A stretch of DNA of 21,763 bases from Leclercia adecarboxylata (GTDB lineage Bacteria > Pseudomonadota > Gammaproteobacteria > Enterobacterales > Enterobacteriaceae). A program made the position numbers and the translations under genes. The notes beneath the pieces are model-generated. The model made no database searches and was not told the origin of the DNA. It saw only the letters and a program-made list of their open reading frames with translations. The stretch covers positions 1-21,763 of the forward strand of contig DERO01000043.1 of assembly GCA_002360945.1 (NCBI GenBank), read 5' to 3'. Shown one piece after another: positions 1 through 7,720 of this stretch (the stretch's first letter is position 1; each line of letters starts with the position of its first letter).

Positions 1-216
1 GCTCACGATCTTCGCACGCGGCAGTCAGGGCCGACCCGCTTTATTCAGATTCATTTAGAAATGGAAGATAACCTGCCGCTGGTTCAGGCACATCTGGTGG
101 CTGAGCAGGTTGAGCAGGCGATTTTGCAGCGTTTCCCGGGGTCAGACGTCATTATTCACCAGGATCCCTGCTCAGTCGTACCTAAGCCAGGCAATGGACA
201 TTTTGAGCTTTCGTAA
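1..216 (+). CDS. fieF: Ferrous-iron/zinc efflux pump FieF, C-terminal end (partial)
   Basis: The window opens in frame inside this gene; 71 codons and a TAA stop are present. FieF (YiiP) is a cation diffusion facilitator that exports Fe2+/Zn2+ from the cytoplasm in exchange for protons. What is seen is the last part of the cytoplasmic metallochaperone-like domain, starting [10 protein letters not shown] and containing IIHQDPC. By alignment to remembered E. coli FieF, the zinc ligands His232, His248, His283 and Asp285 correspond to His2, His18, His53 and Asp55 of this fragment, so the dimer-stabilising zinc sites are kept. The six transmembrane helices lie outside the window. The extreme C-terminus ([10 protein letters not shown]) differs from E. 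coli, which is normal for this tail. Confidence 0.95.
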   Translation, partial: AHDLRTRQSGPTRFIQIHLEMEDNLPLVQAHLVAEQVEQAILQRFPGSDVIIHQDPCSVVPKPGNGHFELS

Positions 217-278
217 TTCGTTGTAAAAAAGTGAACCAGGCCAGCATTTTGTGGAAAAATAACCGCCATATGGCCTGA

Positions 279-313
279 CCTGAATCAATTCAGCTGGAAG
301 TGATTGATATACT
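279..313 (+). promoter_or_regulatory. pfkA promoter with Cra (FruR) operator
   Basis: Bases 279-294 read CCTGAATCAATTCAGC, which fits the Cra/FruR operator (consensus GCTGAATCGATTCAGC) at 14 of 16 positions and contains a near-perfect dyad (CTGAAT, CA, ATTCAG). Just downstream, TATACT at 308-313 preceded by TG at 305-306 forms an extended -10 element. No good -35 is visible, which suits an extended -10 promoter. The operator covers the expected -35 zone, so bound Cra would block polymerase. Cra repression of pfkA, relieved by fructose-1-phosphate, is established in E. coli; the exact start site here is inferred. Confidence 0.75.
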
Positions 314-390
314 ATTTGCAGTATTCGTTGGTCGTCAGAAGTCTTCCGGCAACAGATTTCATTTTTGCATTCCTAAGTTCAGAGGTAGTC

Positions 391-1353
391 ATGATTAAGA
401 AAATCGGTGTGTTGACAAGCGGCGGTGATGCGCCCGGCATGAACGCAGCAATTCGTGGTGTAGTTCGTGCTGCGTTGACGGAAGGTCTGGAAGTTTTTGG
501 TATCTATGACGGTTATCTGGGCCTGTATGAAGATCGCATGGTGCAGCTCGACCGCTACAGCGTGTCCGACATGATTAACCGCGGCGGTACCTTCCTGGGT
601 TCCGCACGTTTCCCGGAATTCCGCGACGATCGCATCCGTGAAGTGGCTATCGAGAACATGAAAAAACGCGGCCTTGACGCGCTGGTCGTTATCGGTGGTG
701 ACGGTTCCTATATGGGTGCAAAACGCCTGACCGAAATGGGCTTCCCGTGCATCGGTCTGCCAGGCACCATCGACAACGACATCAAAGGTACCGACTACAC
801 CATCGGTTACTTTACTGCTCTGGGCACCGTGGTTGAAGCGATTGACCGCCTGCGCGACACCTCTTCTTCTCACCAGCGTATCTCCATCGTTGAAGTGATG
901 GGCCGCTACTGTGGCGACCTGACCCTGGCCGCGGCGATTGCCGGTGGCTGTGAGTTCGTGGTGGTTCCGGAAGTGGAATTCAGCCGTGAAGACCTGGTTA
1001 ACGAGATCAAAGCGGGTATCGCGAAAGGTAAGAAACACGCCATCGTGGCCATTACCGAGCACATCTGTGACGTTGACGAGCTGGCGAAGTACATCGAAAC
1101 CGAAACCAAACGCGAAACCCGCGCCACCGTTCTCGGCCACATCCAGCGCGGCGGTTCCCCGGGTCCTTACGACCGTATCCTGGCCTCCCGCATGGGTGCG
1201 TACGCAATTGAACTGCTGCAGCAGGGCTTCGGCGGCCGTTGCGTCGGCATTCAGAACGAAAAACTGGTTCACCATGACATTATCGACGCCATCGAAAACA
1301 TGAAGCGTCCGTTCAAAGGTGACTGGCTGGACTGCGCCAAAAAACTTTACTAA
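391..1353 (+). CDS. pfkA: ATP-dependent 6-phosphofructokinase isozyme I
   Basis: PfkA phosphorylates fructose-6-phosphate to fructose-1,6-bisphosphate with ATP, the committed step of glycolysis, as a cytoplasmic tetramer activated by ADP and inhibited by phosphoenolpyruvate. The start at 391 gives 320 residues, the E. coli length, and has an AGAGGT ribosome site; an upstream in-frame start at 304 would lie in the promoter and is rejected. Seen in the protein: the N-terminal [16 protein letters not shown]-site loop, GGDGS at 102-106, the catalytic TIDND with Asp128 as base, the MGRYCGDL segment and HIQRGGSP near the effector/substrate site. The product ends in CAKKLY exactly as in E. coli. One difference from remembered E. 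coli PfkA is GGSPGPYDR in place of GGSPVPYDR. Upstream lies a Cra operator. Confidence 0.98.
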   Translation: MIKKIGVLTSGGDAPGMNAAIRGVVRAALTEGLEVFGIYDGYLGLYEDRMVQLDRYSVSDMINRGGTFLGSARFPEFRDDRIREVAIENMKKRGLDALVVIGGDGSYMGAKRLTEMGFPCIGLPGTIDNDIKGTDYTIGYFTALGTVVEAIDRLRDTSSSHQRISIVEVMGRYCGDLTLAAAIAGGCEFVVVPEVEFSREDLVNEIKAGIAKGKKHAIVAITEHICDVDELAKYIETETKRETRATVLGHIQRGGSPGPYDRILASRMGAYAIELLQQGFGGRCVGIQNEKLVHHDIIDAIENMKRPFKGDWLDCAKKLY

Positions 1354-1366
1354 TCAGCGACTTGTT

Positions 1367-1397
1367 GCCGGGTGGCGCTGCGCTTACCCGGCCTACA
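1367..1397 (+). repeat. REP/PU-type palindromic element
   Basis: Shortly after the pfkA stop, GCCGGGTGGCGCTGCG followed by CTTACCCGGCCTACA has the form of an enterobacterial repetitive extragenic palindrome: a GCCGGGT arm, a GC-rich loop and an ACCCGGC arm followed by CTACA. Such elements usually sit in transcribed 3' regions and can bind DNA gyrase or protect mRNA ends. It directly precedes the pfkA terminator. Confidence 0.75.
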
Positions 1398-1406
1398 AGG
1401 TAAACG

Positions 1407-1436
1407 CAAAACGGCCACAACGGTGGCCGTTTTTTA
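1407..1436 (+). terminator. Rho-independent terminator of pfkA
   Basis: ACGGCCAC at 1411-1418 pairs perfectly with GTGGCCGT at 1423-1430 around an AACG loop, preceded by A residues and followed by a T run. This is a textbook intrinsic terminator for the rightward pfkA transcript. Confidence 0.9.
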
Positions 1437-1444
1437 TGTTTGCT

Positions 1445-1479
1445 CCCTCTCCCTGTGGGAGAGGGCCGGGGTGAGGGCA
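1445..1479 (+). repeat. Dispersed GGGAGAGGG palindromic repeat, copy A
   Basis: CCCTCTCCC (1445-1453) and GGGAGAGGG (1457-1465) form a 9-bp perfect stem with a TGT loop, followed by CCGGGGTGAGGGCA. The same arms recur near 4839 and 8802 in this window. Elements of this shape are known to be scattered through Enterobacter and Klebsiella intergenic regions. Here it sits between the pfkA terminator and sbp. Confidence 0.75.
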
Positions 1480-1510
1480 CCAGCCCGCACGTTTCTTTCT
1501 CACCCGCTTG

Positions 1511-1617
1511 CCTTTTTTATTCCTCTACGTTATAGCCAATCTTTTTTTATTCTTTAATCATTGGTTCGCTTTCTGGCACGCTGCAATCATCAAACACAAC
1601 ATTAAGAGAGTGGGACG
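1511..1617 (+). promoter_or_regulatory. Probable sbp promoter region (CysB-dependent)
   Basis: The bases from about 1511 to 1560 are markedly AT-rich and contain TTATTCC, GTTATAG and a run of seven T residues. In E. coli, sbp belongs to the cys regulon and needs CysB, which binds AT-rich sites of this kind just upstream of the promoter. I cannot place a -10 or -35 with confidence. AAGAGAG at about 1603-1609 is the ribosome site. Confidence 0.35.
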
Positions 1618-2607
1618 ATGAACAAGTGGGGCGTGGGGTTAACTTTATTGCTGGCATCGACCAGCGTTCTGGCAAAGGACATCCAGTTACTGAACGTGTC
1701 TTACGATCCGACACGTGAACTGTACGAGCAGTACAACAAAGCGTTCGCCGCACACTGGAAACAGGAGACCGGCGATAACGTGGTGGTCCGTCAGTCGCAC
1801 GGCGGCTCCGGTAAGCAGGCCACTTCGGTCATCAACGGTATCGAAGCCGATGTCGTGACCCTGGCACTGGCCTACGACGTGGACGCTATCGCGGAACGTG
1901 GTCGTATCGATAAAAACTGGATCAAACGTCTGCCAGACAACTCTGCGCCATACACCTCCACCATTGTTTTCCTGGTGCGTAAAGGCAACCCGAAACAGAT
2001 CCACGACTGGAACGACCTGATTAAGCCGGGCGTTTCTGTCATTACCCCGAACCCAAAAAGCTCTGGCGGCGCTCGCTGGAACTATCTGGCAGCCTGGGGC
2101 TACGCCCTGCACCACAACAATGGCGACCAGGCCAAAGCCCAGGAATTCGTGAAGTCGCTGTTTAAAAACGTGGAAGTGCTGGACTCCGGCGCACGCGGCG
2201 CGACCAACACCTTCGTTGAACGCGGTATTGGCGATGTGCTGATTGCGTGGGAAAACGAAGCGCTGCTGGCGACCAACGAGCTGGGCAAAGACAAGTTTGA
2301 AATCGTGACCCCAAGCGAATCGATTCTGGCTGAGCCGACCGTCTCTGTGGTCGACAAAGTGGCGGAGAAGAAAGGCACCCAGGCCGTGGCGGAAGCCTAC
2401 CTGAAGTACCTTTACACCCCGGAAGGCCAGGAGATCGCCGCGAAGAATTTCTACCGTCCACGTGATGAAGCGGTGGCGAAGAAGTATGAGAACGAATTCC
2501 CGAAACTGAAGCTGTTCACTATCGATGAAGAGTTCGGCGGCTGGACCAAAGCGCAGAAAGATCACTTCTCGAACGGCGGTACCTTCGATCAGATCAACAA
2601 ACGTTAA
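1618..2607 (+). CDS. sbp: Periplasmic sulfate-binding protein
   Basis: Sbp captures sulfate in the periplasm and delivers it to the CysTWA ABC importer, feeding cysteine synthesis. The 329-residue product equals the E. coli length and is nearly identical to it. Residues 1-19 ([19 protein letters not shown]) are a Sec signal peptide with cleavage before [37 protein letters not shown] and [13 protein letters not shown] match the segments that wrap around the dehydrated sulfate in the known fold. The gene stands alone between an AT-rich promoter region and its own terminator. By family knowledge it is induced during sulfur limitation through CysB. A paralog, CysP, is expected elsewhere in the genome. 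Confidence 0.97.
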   Translation: MNKWGVGLTLLLASTSVLAKDIQLLNVSYDPTRELYEQYNKAFAAHWKQETGDNVVVRQSHGGSGKQATSVINGIEADVVTLALAYDVDAIAERGRIDKNWIKRLPDNSAPYTSTIVFLVRKGNPKQIHDWNDLIKPGVSVITPNPKSSGGARWNYLAAWGYALHHNNGDQAKAQEFVKSLFKNVEVLDSGARGATNTFVERGIGDVLIAWENEALLATNELGKDKFEIVTPSESILAEPTVSVVDKVAEKKGTQAVAEAYLKYLYTPEGQEIAAKNFYRPRDEAVAKKYENEFPKLKLFTIDEEFGGWTKAQKDHFSNGGTFDQINKR

Positions 2608-2621
2608 TCACCCATAGCGTT

Positions 2622-2658
2622 TAAAAAGCCCGGCAGAATCATACTGCCGGGCTTTTTT
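2622..2658 (+). terminator. Rho-independent terminator of sbp
   Basis: GCCCGGCAG at 2628-2636 pairs perfectly with CTGCCGGGC at 2644-2652 around an AATCATA loop. An A run lies on the left and six T residues on the right, so the hairpin could also act leftwards, though no leftward gene approaches it. Confidence 0.92.
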
Positions 2659-2713
2659 GTTTGTCATCAAAGTGCGTTACTCTTTTAGTTCAAGCGGATA
2701 CAGGGAACGCGTT

Positions 2714-3457
2714 GTGAAAAAAATAATCGTGCTGGTTCTGATTGTCATCGCGCTCGCTGCGGGTGGCTGGTTCTGGCTGAAATCAGGTAATCCGGACGCA
2801 TTGCGGCATATCGTTCTCGATCAGTGCGTGCCTGGTCAGCTGCAAAACCGTAACCCGGCGCCCTGTGCACAGGTAAAGACGGATGCGGGATATGTGGTGT
2901 TCAAAGACCGCAACGGCCCCCTGCAATATCTGCTGATGCCAACGTATCGCATCAACGGCAGCGAAAGCCCGCTCCTGACTGAGGCCTATACGCCGAACTT
3001 CTTCTGGCTGGCGTGGCAGTCGCGCAACTTTATGAGCATGAAGCGGGGCACTAAAGTGCCAGACAGCGCGATTTCATTGACCATCAACTCCCCCACGGGC
3101 CGTACGCAAAATCATTTTCATATTCATATCTCCTGCCTGCGCCCGGACGTGCGCGAGAAGCTCAATGCGCATCAGGGGCAGATCAGCACCCAATGGCTGC
3201 CGTTCCCCGGTGGACTGGAAGGGCATGAGTATCTGGCGCGTCGGGTAACGGAAGCCGAACTGGTGAAACGCAGCCCGTTTATGATGCTGGCAGAAGAGCT
3301 GCCGGAAGCTCGCGACCACATGGGGCGTTTTGCGCTGGCGATGGCGCAGCAGGCGGACGGCGCGTTTGTTCTGCTGGCGACCGAGCGCAATCTGCTGACG
3401 TTTAACCTCGCCTCCGCTGAGGAATTGCAGGATCATCAATGCGATATCCTGAAGTGA
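2714..3457 (+). CDS. cdh: CDP-diacylglycerol pyrophosphatase
   Basis: Cdh hydrolyses CDP-diacylglycerol to phosphatidate and CMP at the inner membrane (phospholipid turnover). I take the GTG at 2714, giving 247 residues: an AGGGA ribosome site lies 7 bases upstream and the product then starts [10 protein letters not shown] like E. coli Cdh (251 residues). The alternative ATG at 2657 falls in the T run of the sbp terminator and is unlikely. Residues 3-22 form one membrane anchor. The histidine cluster HFHIHIS at 134-140 is the HIT-like active-site motif, and [11 protein letters not shown] and [15 protein letters not shown] are family-typical. In K-12 tpiA follows; here an additional permease gene comes between. 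Confidence 0.95.
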   Translation: MKKIIVLVLIVIALAAGGWFWLKSGNPDALRHIVLDQCVPGQLQNRNPAPCAQVKTDAGYVVFKDRNGPLQYLLMPTYRINGSESPLLTEAYTPNFFWLAWQSRNFMSMKRGTKVPDSAISLTINSPTGRTQNHFHIHISCLRPDVREKLNAHQGQISTQWLPFPGGLEGHEYLARRVTEAELVKRSPFMMLAEELPEARDHMGRFALAMAQQADGAFVLLATERNLLTFNLASAEELQDHQCDILK

Positions 3458-3530
3458 TCCTACCATAAAGAACGTTTACTCCCGCTGCCTGTCGCCGTAG
3501 ACTTGCTGAAAAATTCTACAGGAGACAGGC

Positions 3531-4835
3531 ATGTCGCTCTGGTTCACTCACCCGCTGTTTCTGCCCTCGCTGATTATCGTCGTCACCATCATCCTGTGGG
3601 CCACCTCGCTGCTGCCGGAGTTCCTCACCGCACTGCTGTTCTTTACCGCGGCGATGATCGCCAAAATTGCGCCGCCGGAAGTGATTTTCGGCGGCTTTGC
3701 CTCGTCGGCATTCTGGCTGGTGTTCAGCGGATTTGTGCTGGGGGTGGCGATCCGCAAAACCGGGCTGGCGGACAGGGCGGCGCGGGCGCTGTCGTCCAGG
3801 CTGACCGACTCCTGGCCGTTGATGGTGGCCAGCGTCGTGCTCCTCACCTATGCGCTGGCGTTTGTGATGCCCTCCAATATGGGGCGCATCGCGCTGCTGA
3901 TGCCGATTGTGGCGGCGATGGCGAAGCGGGCAGGCATTGCCGACGGCTCCCGGGCGTGGTTTGGCCTGGCGCTGGCGGTGGGCTTTGGCACCTTCCAGCT
4001 GTCGGCCACCATCCTCCCGGCCAACGTACCTAACCTGGTGATGAGCGGGGCGGCGGAAGGGTCGTACGGTATTCATCTCAACTATGTTCCGTACCTGCTG
4101 CTGCATACCCCGGTGCTGGGTATTCTCAAGGGTCTGATTCTGATCGGCCTGATCTGCTGGCTGTTCCCCGGCGCGCCCAAACCGGCGAGGGATTTGACTC
4201 CGCCGGCGCCCATGGGCCGCGACGAAAAGCGCCTCGCCTGGCTGCTGGCGGTCGTGCTGGTGATGTGGGTGACGGAGAGCTGGCACGGTATTGGCCCTGC
4301 ATGGACCGGGCTTGCGGCATCGATTGTGGTGATGCTGCCGCGGATCGGTTTTATCACCGGGGAGGAGTTTTCGGCCGGGGTGAACATGCGCACCTGTATC
4401 TATGTGGCAGGCATTCTCGGGCTGGCGATCACCGTGACGCAGACCGGGATCGGCACTGCCGTGGGCGAGGCGCTGATGCAGGTAATGCCGCTGGATGCCG
4501 ACGCGCCCTTCACCAGTTTTCTCGCGTTGACCGGCATTACCACCGCGCTGAATTTCATCATGACCGCCAACGGTGTTCCGGCGCTGTATACCACTCTGGC
4601 GCAAAGCTTCTCGGATGCCACCGGTTTCCCGCTGTTGTCGGTGATTATGATTCAGGTGCTGGGATACTCCACGCCGCTGCTGCCGTATCAGGCGTCCCCG
4701 ATTGTGGTCGCGATGGGGCTGGGGAGGGTGCCTGCGCGGGCGGGGATGTTGCTCTGTCTGGCGCTGGCGGTGGCAACGTATCTGGTGCTGCTGCCGCTGG
4801 ATTATCTGTGGTTTAGTGTTCTGGGGAAAGTATAA
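3531..4835 (+). CDS. SLC13/DASS-type anion permease
   Basis: This is a 434-residue inner-membrane transporter with about 11-12 hydrophobic segments. It has the two-repeat plan of the divalent anion:sodium symporter / ion-transporter superfamily: a first re-entrant-type motif FVMPSNMGRIALLMPI at 111-126 and a matching second one, TANGVPALYTTLAQ at 345-358, each followed by a helix; YSTPLLPYQASPIV at 379-392 resembles the family's late conserved loop. The substrate cannot be read from sequence; di- or tricarboxylates, sulfate or another small anion are possible. The start has a strong AGGAGA site 6 bases upstream. It follows cdh by 73 bases in the same direction and is very GC-rich. K-12 has no gene here. 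A palindromic repeat begins at the base after the stop. Confidence 0.85.
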   Translation: MSLWFTHPLFLPSLIIVVTIILWATSLLPEFLTALLFFTAAMIAKIAPPEVIFGGFASSAFWLVFSGFVLGVAIRKTGLADRAARALSSRLTDSWPLMVASVVLLTYALAFVMPSNMGRIALLMPIVAAMAKRAGIADGSRAWFGLALAVGFGTFQLSATILPANVPNLVMSGAAEGSYGIHLNYVPYLLLHTPVLGILKGLILIGLICWLFPGAPKPARDLTPPAPMGRDEKRLAWLLAVVLVMWVTESWHGIGPAWTGLAASIVVMLPRIGFITGEEFSAGVNMRTCIYVAGILGLAITVTQTGIGTAVGEALMQVMPLDADAPFTSFLALTGITTALNFIMTANGVPALYTTLAQSFSDATGFPLLSVIMIQVLGYSTPLLPYQASPIVVAMGLGRVPARAGMLLCLALAVATYLVLLPLDYLWFSVLGKV

Positions 4836-4864
4836 CTTCCCTCTCCCCGGAGGGGAGAGGGAAG
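4836..4864. repeat. Dispersed GGGAGAGGG palindromic repeat, copy B, likely terminator
   Basis: CTTCCCTCTCCCC (4836-4848) pairs perfectly with GGGGAGAGGGAAG (4852-4864) around a GGA loop, a 13-bp stem that starts at the base after the permease stop codon and ends six bases before the tpiA stop. On the rightward strand it is followed by TGGTTTTT, so it can end the permease transcript. On the leftward strand the T content is poor. It shares its core arms with copies A and C. Confidence 0.75.
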
Positions 4865-4870
4865 TGGTTT

Positions 4871-5638
4871 TTACGCCTGTTTTGCAGCTTCTGCTGCTTT
4901 AACGATCACCGCGAAAGCGTCTGCTTTCAGGGATGCGCCGCCAACCAGCGCGCCGTCGATGTCTGGCTGGGTGAACAGCTCAGCGGCGTTCGCTGCGTTT
5001 ACGGAACCGCCGTACTGGATGATCACTTGCTCAGCCACTTTCGCGTCTGCTTTAGCAATGTGGTCACGGATGAATTTGTGAACCGCCTGAGCCTGAGCTG
5101 GGGTGGCAGATTTGCCGGTACCGATCGCCCATACTGGCTCGTAAGCAATGACCGCACCTTCGAACGCGCTTGCGCCCTGAGTGGTCAGCACTGCGTCGAT
5201 CTGACGAGCGCACACTTCTTCAGTTTTACCGGCTTCGTTTTCAGCTTCGGTTTCACCGATGCACAGAACCGGGATCAGACCCTGCTCTTTCAGTACCGCG
5301 AATTTCTTAGCGATGAACTCGTCGGACTCTTTGTGGTAGGTACGACGCTCAGAGTGGCCGATGATGATGTATTTTGCGCCGATATCTTTCAGCATTTCAG
5401 CGGAGGTTTCGCCGGTGAATGCGCCAGACAGGTTAACGTCAACGTTCTGTGCACCCAGAACAATGTGGCTGCCGTCAGCGGCGTGTTTAGCCATATCCAG
5501 GTACATGTCCGGCGGAGCGATCGCAACAGCACAGCCCGTTACGCCAGCCAGCTCTTTACGCAGGTTTGCTACCAGCTCGTTTACCATGTGGCGGCTGCCG
5601 TTCAGTTTCCAGTTACCCATCACTAAAGGATGTCGCAT
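4871..5638 (-). CDS. tpiA: Triosephosphate isomerase
   Basis: TpiA interconverts dihydroxyacetone phosphate and glyceraldehyde-3-phosphate in the cytoplasm as a homodimeric TIM barrel. The product has 255 residues, the E. coli length, and starts [14 protein letters not shown] with a GGAG ribosome site. Catalytic residues are all present: Lys11 in NWKLNG, His95 in [12 protein letters not shown] and Glu167 in [11 protein letters not shown]. The flexible loop 6 follows Glu167, and YGGSV plus GALVGGASL form the phosphate-binding end. It is read leftwards after yiiQ and converges on the permease. It links glycerol catabolism (glpFKX, upstream on the same strand) to glycolysis. Confidence 0.98.
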   Translation of the reverse strand: MRHPLVMGNWKLNGSRHMVNELVANLRKELAGVTGCAVAIAPPDMYLDMAKHAADGSHIVLGAQNVDVNLSGAFTGETSAEMLKDIGAKYIIIGHSERRTYHKESDEFIAKKFAVLKEQGLIPVLCIGETEAENEAGKTEEVCARQIDAVLTTQGASAFEGAVIAYEPVWAIGTGKSATPAQAQAVHKFIRDHIAKADAKVAEQVIIQYGGSVNAANAAELFTQPDIDGALVGGASLKADAFAVIVKAAEAAKQA

Positions 5639-5708
5639 TTCAATTCTCCACGCTCAAGAGCGAATTAAGGAATATGGCCACCCGGCTGGGCAGCATGGTC
5701 TGTGAATC

Positions 5709-5714
5709 AGTATA
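5709..5714 (-). promoter_or_regulatory. Candidate tpiA -10 element
   Basis: On the reverse strand TATACT lies about 70 bases upstream of the tpiA start in the 110-base gap after yiiQ. It matches the sigma-70 -10 consensus at five of six positions. No convincing -35 hexamer is found 16-18 bases upstream, so this is a tentative call. Confidence 0.35.
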
Positions 5715-5748
5715 GAGATTTTCCCTCGAAAGGCTTTGCTTTTTGTCA

Positions 5749-6345
5749 TTAATTCGACCCGCCGAGGCTCTCAGATAACGCCAGCTTAATCGGTTCAACA
5801 GCGAAGGTCAGCCCCTTTTCGCCGTTATCTGCCACCACATAGCGAACCGCGCCTTCCGTTTCGGCGTAGTACCGTTTGTTTTTACCGGCAGCCAGCAGCT
5901 TTTGCAGCTTTTGCTGACTTTGTGATTTGGTTAACGCCGGGGTGAACGCCCGCAAAATCGCGCTCATATACTCCAGCGCTTTGGCTTTGGCGGCTTTTTG
6001 CTCCGGCCCCTGAATGGGGAGCCAGGTGATCTGCATACTCTTGATTTTAAGCGTTCCACGCTCCAGCGCCGTTGAGGCGTACAGATTCTCATTAATCTTG
6101 CTGGCGGCACGGGTCAGATTGGGGGTATCGCGGGCACTATCAATGGCGCGAAACTCATTCAGCGCCAGACCAGGGTTAGCACTGTTGAAGGTTTCGCGGA
6201 ACAGACTAATGGATTGATCAAACGTCGGTGCGCCCGGCATCACGTAGGGTGCGGTTGCGGGTGCAGAGGTCTCGGCAGCGCGCAGAGAAACGCTCGCGCA
6301 CGACAGTATTAAACCCAGCCAAATAAGGTGAAACCACATCTTCAT
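5749..6345 (-). CDS. yiiQ: YiiQ, exported DUF1454 family protein
   Basis: This is the ortholog of E. coli YiiQ, a conserved protein of unknown function (DUF1454). I use the ATG at 6345, giving 198 residues; the frame also allows a TTG one codon upstream. Residues 1 to about 24 (MKMWFHLIWLGLILSCASVSLRAA) form a signal peptide, so the product should be periplasmic. The remainder is near-identical to YiiQ: LNEFRAIDS, AASKINENLYASTALERGTLKIKS, WLPIQGPEQKAAKAKA and YVVADNGEKGLTFAVEPIKLALSESL. No catalytic motif stands out. It is divergent from yiiR and lies upstream of tpiA on the same strand, but the 110-base gap with a candidate promoter argues against an obligatory operon. Confidence 0.92.
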   Translation of the reverse strand: MKMWFHLIWLGLILSCASVSLRAAETSAPATAPYVMPGAPTFDQSISLFRETFNSANPGLALNEFRAIDSARDTPNLTRAASKINENLYASTALERGTLKIKSMQITWLPIQGPEQKAAKAKALEYMSAILRAFTPALTKSQSQQKLQKLLAAGKNKRYYAETEGAVRYVVADNGEKGLTFAVEPIKLALSESLGGSN

Positions 6346-6396
6346 CAATAAAGTCTCTAAATGTTACTGTCACGATTAAAACGATATCTGGCTGGC

Positions 6397-6427
6397 TTGT
6401 CAAAAGGATGCGACTCCAGGGTAAACT
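6397..6427 (+). promoter_or_regulatory. Candidate yiiR promoter
   Basis: TTGTCA (6397-6402) and TAAACT (6422-6427) are separated by 19 bases in the 112-base divergent gap between yiiQ and yiiR. The hexamers are reasonable but the spacer is long. AAGGA before 6458 is the ribosome site. Confidence 0.35.
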
Positions 6428-6457
6428 ACGCTCCGCAATGATTTTAAGGAACCCGAC

Positions 6458-6877
6458 ATGACCATACAGCAGTGGTTGTTTTCATTCAAAGGGCGTATTG
6501 GACGCCGTGATTTCTGGATCTGGATTGGCGTATGGATTGTCGCCATGCTGGGTCTGTTTATTTTTGCGAATAACGCGTGGCTAAGCACCCAGACGGCGGC
6601 TTTCGCGCTGGTTTCGCTGCTGTGGCCGACCGCGGCGGTGTTAGTGAAACGTCTGCACGATCGGGGTCGTTCGGGGCTATGGGCGCTGCTGGTGGTGCTG
6701 GCGTGGATGCTGCTGGCAGGCAACTGGTCGATGCTGCCTTCCATGCTGCCGTGGGCGGTTGGCAGGCTGATCCCCACCATTATTTTTGTGATAATTATTG
6801 TCGATCTGGGCACCTTCGTGGGCACCCAGGGCGAGAATAAATACGGTAAAGATACGATCGACGTAAAGTACCGCTAA
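6458..6877 (+). CDS. yiiR: YiiR, DUF805 family inner-membrane protein
   Basis: The 139-residue product resembles E. coli YiiR (146 residues), of unknown function. It has the DUF805 layout: an N-terminal amphipathic segment with FKGRIGRRDFWIW at 10-22, a first membrane segment (about 20-38), a second (about 45-63), the family's LVKRLHDRGRSGLW motif at 62-75, then two more membrane segments (about 75-95 and 102-120), and a short charged C-terminus with GENKYGKDT. An AAGGA ribosome site precedes the ATG. The TAA stop touches the stop codon of convergent fpr with no intervening base; K-12 has yiiS and uspD between these genes. Confidence 0.9.
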   Translation: MTIQQWLFSFKGRIGRRDFWIWIGVWIVAMLGLFIFANNAWLSTQTAAFALVSLLWPTAAVLVKRLHDRGRSGLWALLVVLAWMLLAGNWSMLPSMLPWAVGRLIPTIIFVIIIVDLGTFVGTQGENKYGKDTIDVKYR

Positions 6878-7624
6878 TTACCAGTAGTGTTCAGCGGTCA
6901 TATGGCCCGGACGACGACGTAAATGTTTGGTCATCTGCCGGGTCTCTTTCAGAAGCTGTTGAGTGTCGCGCACCATCTGCGGGTTGCCGCATAGCATCAC
7001 ATGGCTGGTCTCTGCCGTCATCGGCAAGCCAACGGCAGCTTCCAGTTCACCGTTTTCAATCAGGGCCGGCACGCGCCCGGTCAGTGAACCCGCTACCGTT
7101 TCACGACTGACCACCGTCTGAATTTTCACTTTCCCTTCGTAGCGTTTCTGCAGTTCAAGCATCTGCGGCAGATAGCTCAGGTCAGCGGCATAGCGCGCGG
7201 CATGTACCAGCACGATATTTTTAAAACGTTCCAGGTCTTTCCCATACTCCAGGATCGACAGGTACGGGCCGATGGCAGTACCGGTCGCCAGCATCCACAG
7301 GGTGTCACAGTCCGGGACTTCTTCAAGCACGAAGAAGCCAGCGGCTTCGCTGACGATCTGGATCTCATCGCCAGGCTTAAGAGCCGCCAGGCGCGGGCTG
7401 AGTTTGCCATCGGGAACGGTGACGAGATAGAACTCGAGATCCGGGTCATCCGGCGCGTTGACATAGGAGTAGGCGCGCTGCACGCGTTCACCGTCGATTT
7501 CCAGCCCCAGCTTGGCAAATTGCCCGGCCGTGAAGGGATGGATGGGCGCATTGACGGTGAGACTAAATAGCGCATCGGTCCAGAACTCTACCTTTTTGAC
7601 TTTACCTGTTACCCAGTCTGCCAT
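6878..7624 (-). CDS. fpr: Ferredoxin/flavodoxin-NADP+ reductase
   Basis: Fpr is an FAD enzyme that moves electrons from NADPH to flavodoxin or ferredoxin, supporting radical-SAM enzymes, methionine synthase reactivation and oxidative-stress repair in the cytoplasm. The 248-residue product equals the E. coli length. RAYSYVN at 50-56 is the FAD-binding motif, GTAIGPYLS at 115-123 the NADP pyrophosphate loop, and VMLCGNPQMV another NADP-domain signature. It ends HYW with the C-terminal aromatic residue typical of this subclass. AGGAGAAC lies upstream of the ATG. In E. coli it is a SoxRS target; I could not confidently place a soxbox in the 96-base upstream gap. Confidence 0.98.
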   Translation of the reverse strand: MADWVTGKVKKVEFWTDALFSLTVNAPIHPFTAGQFAKLGLEIDGERVQRAYSYVNAPDDPDLEFYLVTVPDGKLSPRLAALKPGDEIQIVSEAAGFFVLEEVPDCDTLWMLATGTAIGPYLSILEYGKDLERFKNIVLVHAARYAADLSYLPQMLELQKRYEGKVKIQTVVSRETVAGSLTGRVPALIENGELEAAVGLPMTAETSHVMLCGNPQMVRDTQQLLKETRQMTKHLRRRPGHMTAEHYW

Positions 7625-7676
7625 GATGTTCTCCTGTACTGATCTCGTGGTCTATCTTCCTTACCTGAGAGGGAGA

Positions 7677-7700
7677 TTTCCAGCCCGTGCGGGCCGGAAA
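7677..7700 (-). terminator. Stem-loop after glpX, possible terminator
   Basis: TTTCC-A-GCCCG (7677-7687) pairs with CGGGC-C-GGAAA (7690-7700) around a two-base TG turn with one A/C mismatch. It follows the glpX stop by about 20 bases. On the glpX strand the bases after the stem are not T-rich, so it may act as a weak terminator or as an mRNA 3'-end block. Confidence 0.4.
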
Positions 7701-7720
7701 GCTCAATTGATCAAACGGTT

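Noticed and set aside
379..1275. Leftward open frame opposite pfkA
   Set aside because: It is a shadow of pfkA, whose product is full length and motif-complete.
1372..1557. Small open frame through the REP element, pfkA terminator and repeat A
   Set aside because: It consists of palindromic, non-coding elements and has no ribosome site.
2657..2713. N-terminal extension of cdh to ATG 2657
   Set aside because: It would start in the T run of the sbp terminator and adds residues not found in E. coli Cdh; GTG 2714 has a ribosome site and correct length.
3516..4604. Leftward open frame (362 codons) opposite the permease
   Set aside because: It is rich in Arg, Gln, His and Gly as expected from the antisense of a hydrophobic membrane protein gene, and the permease on the other strand has a strong start and coherent helices.
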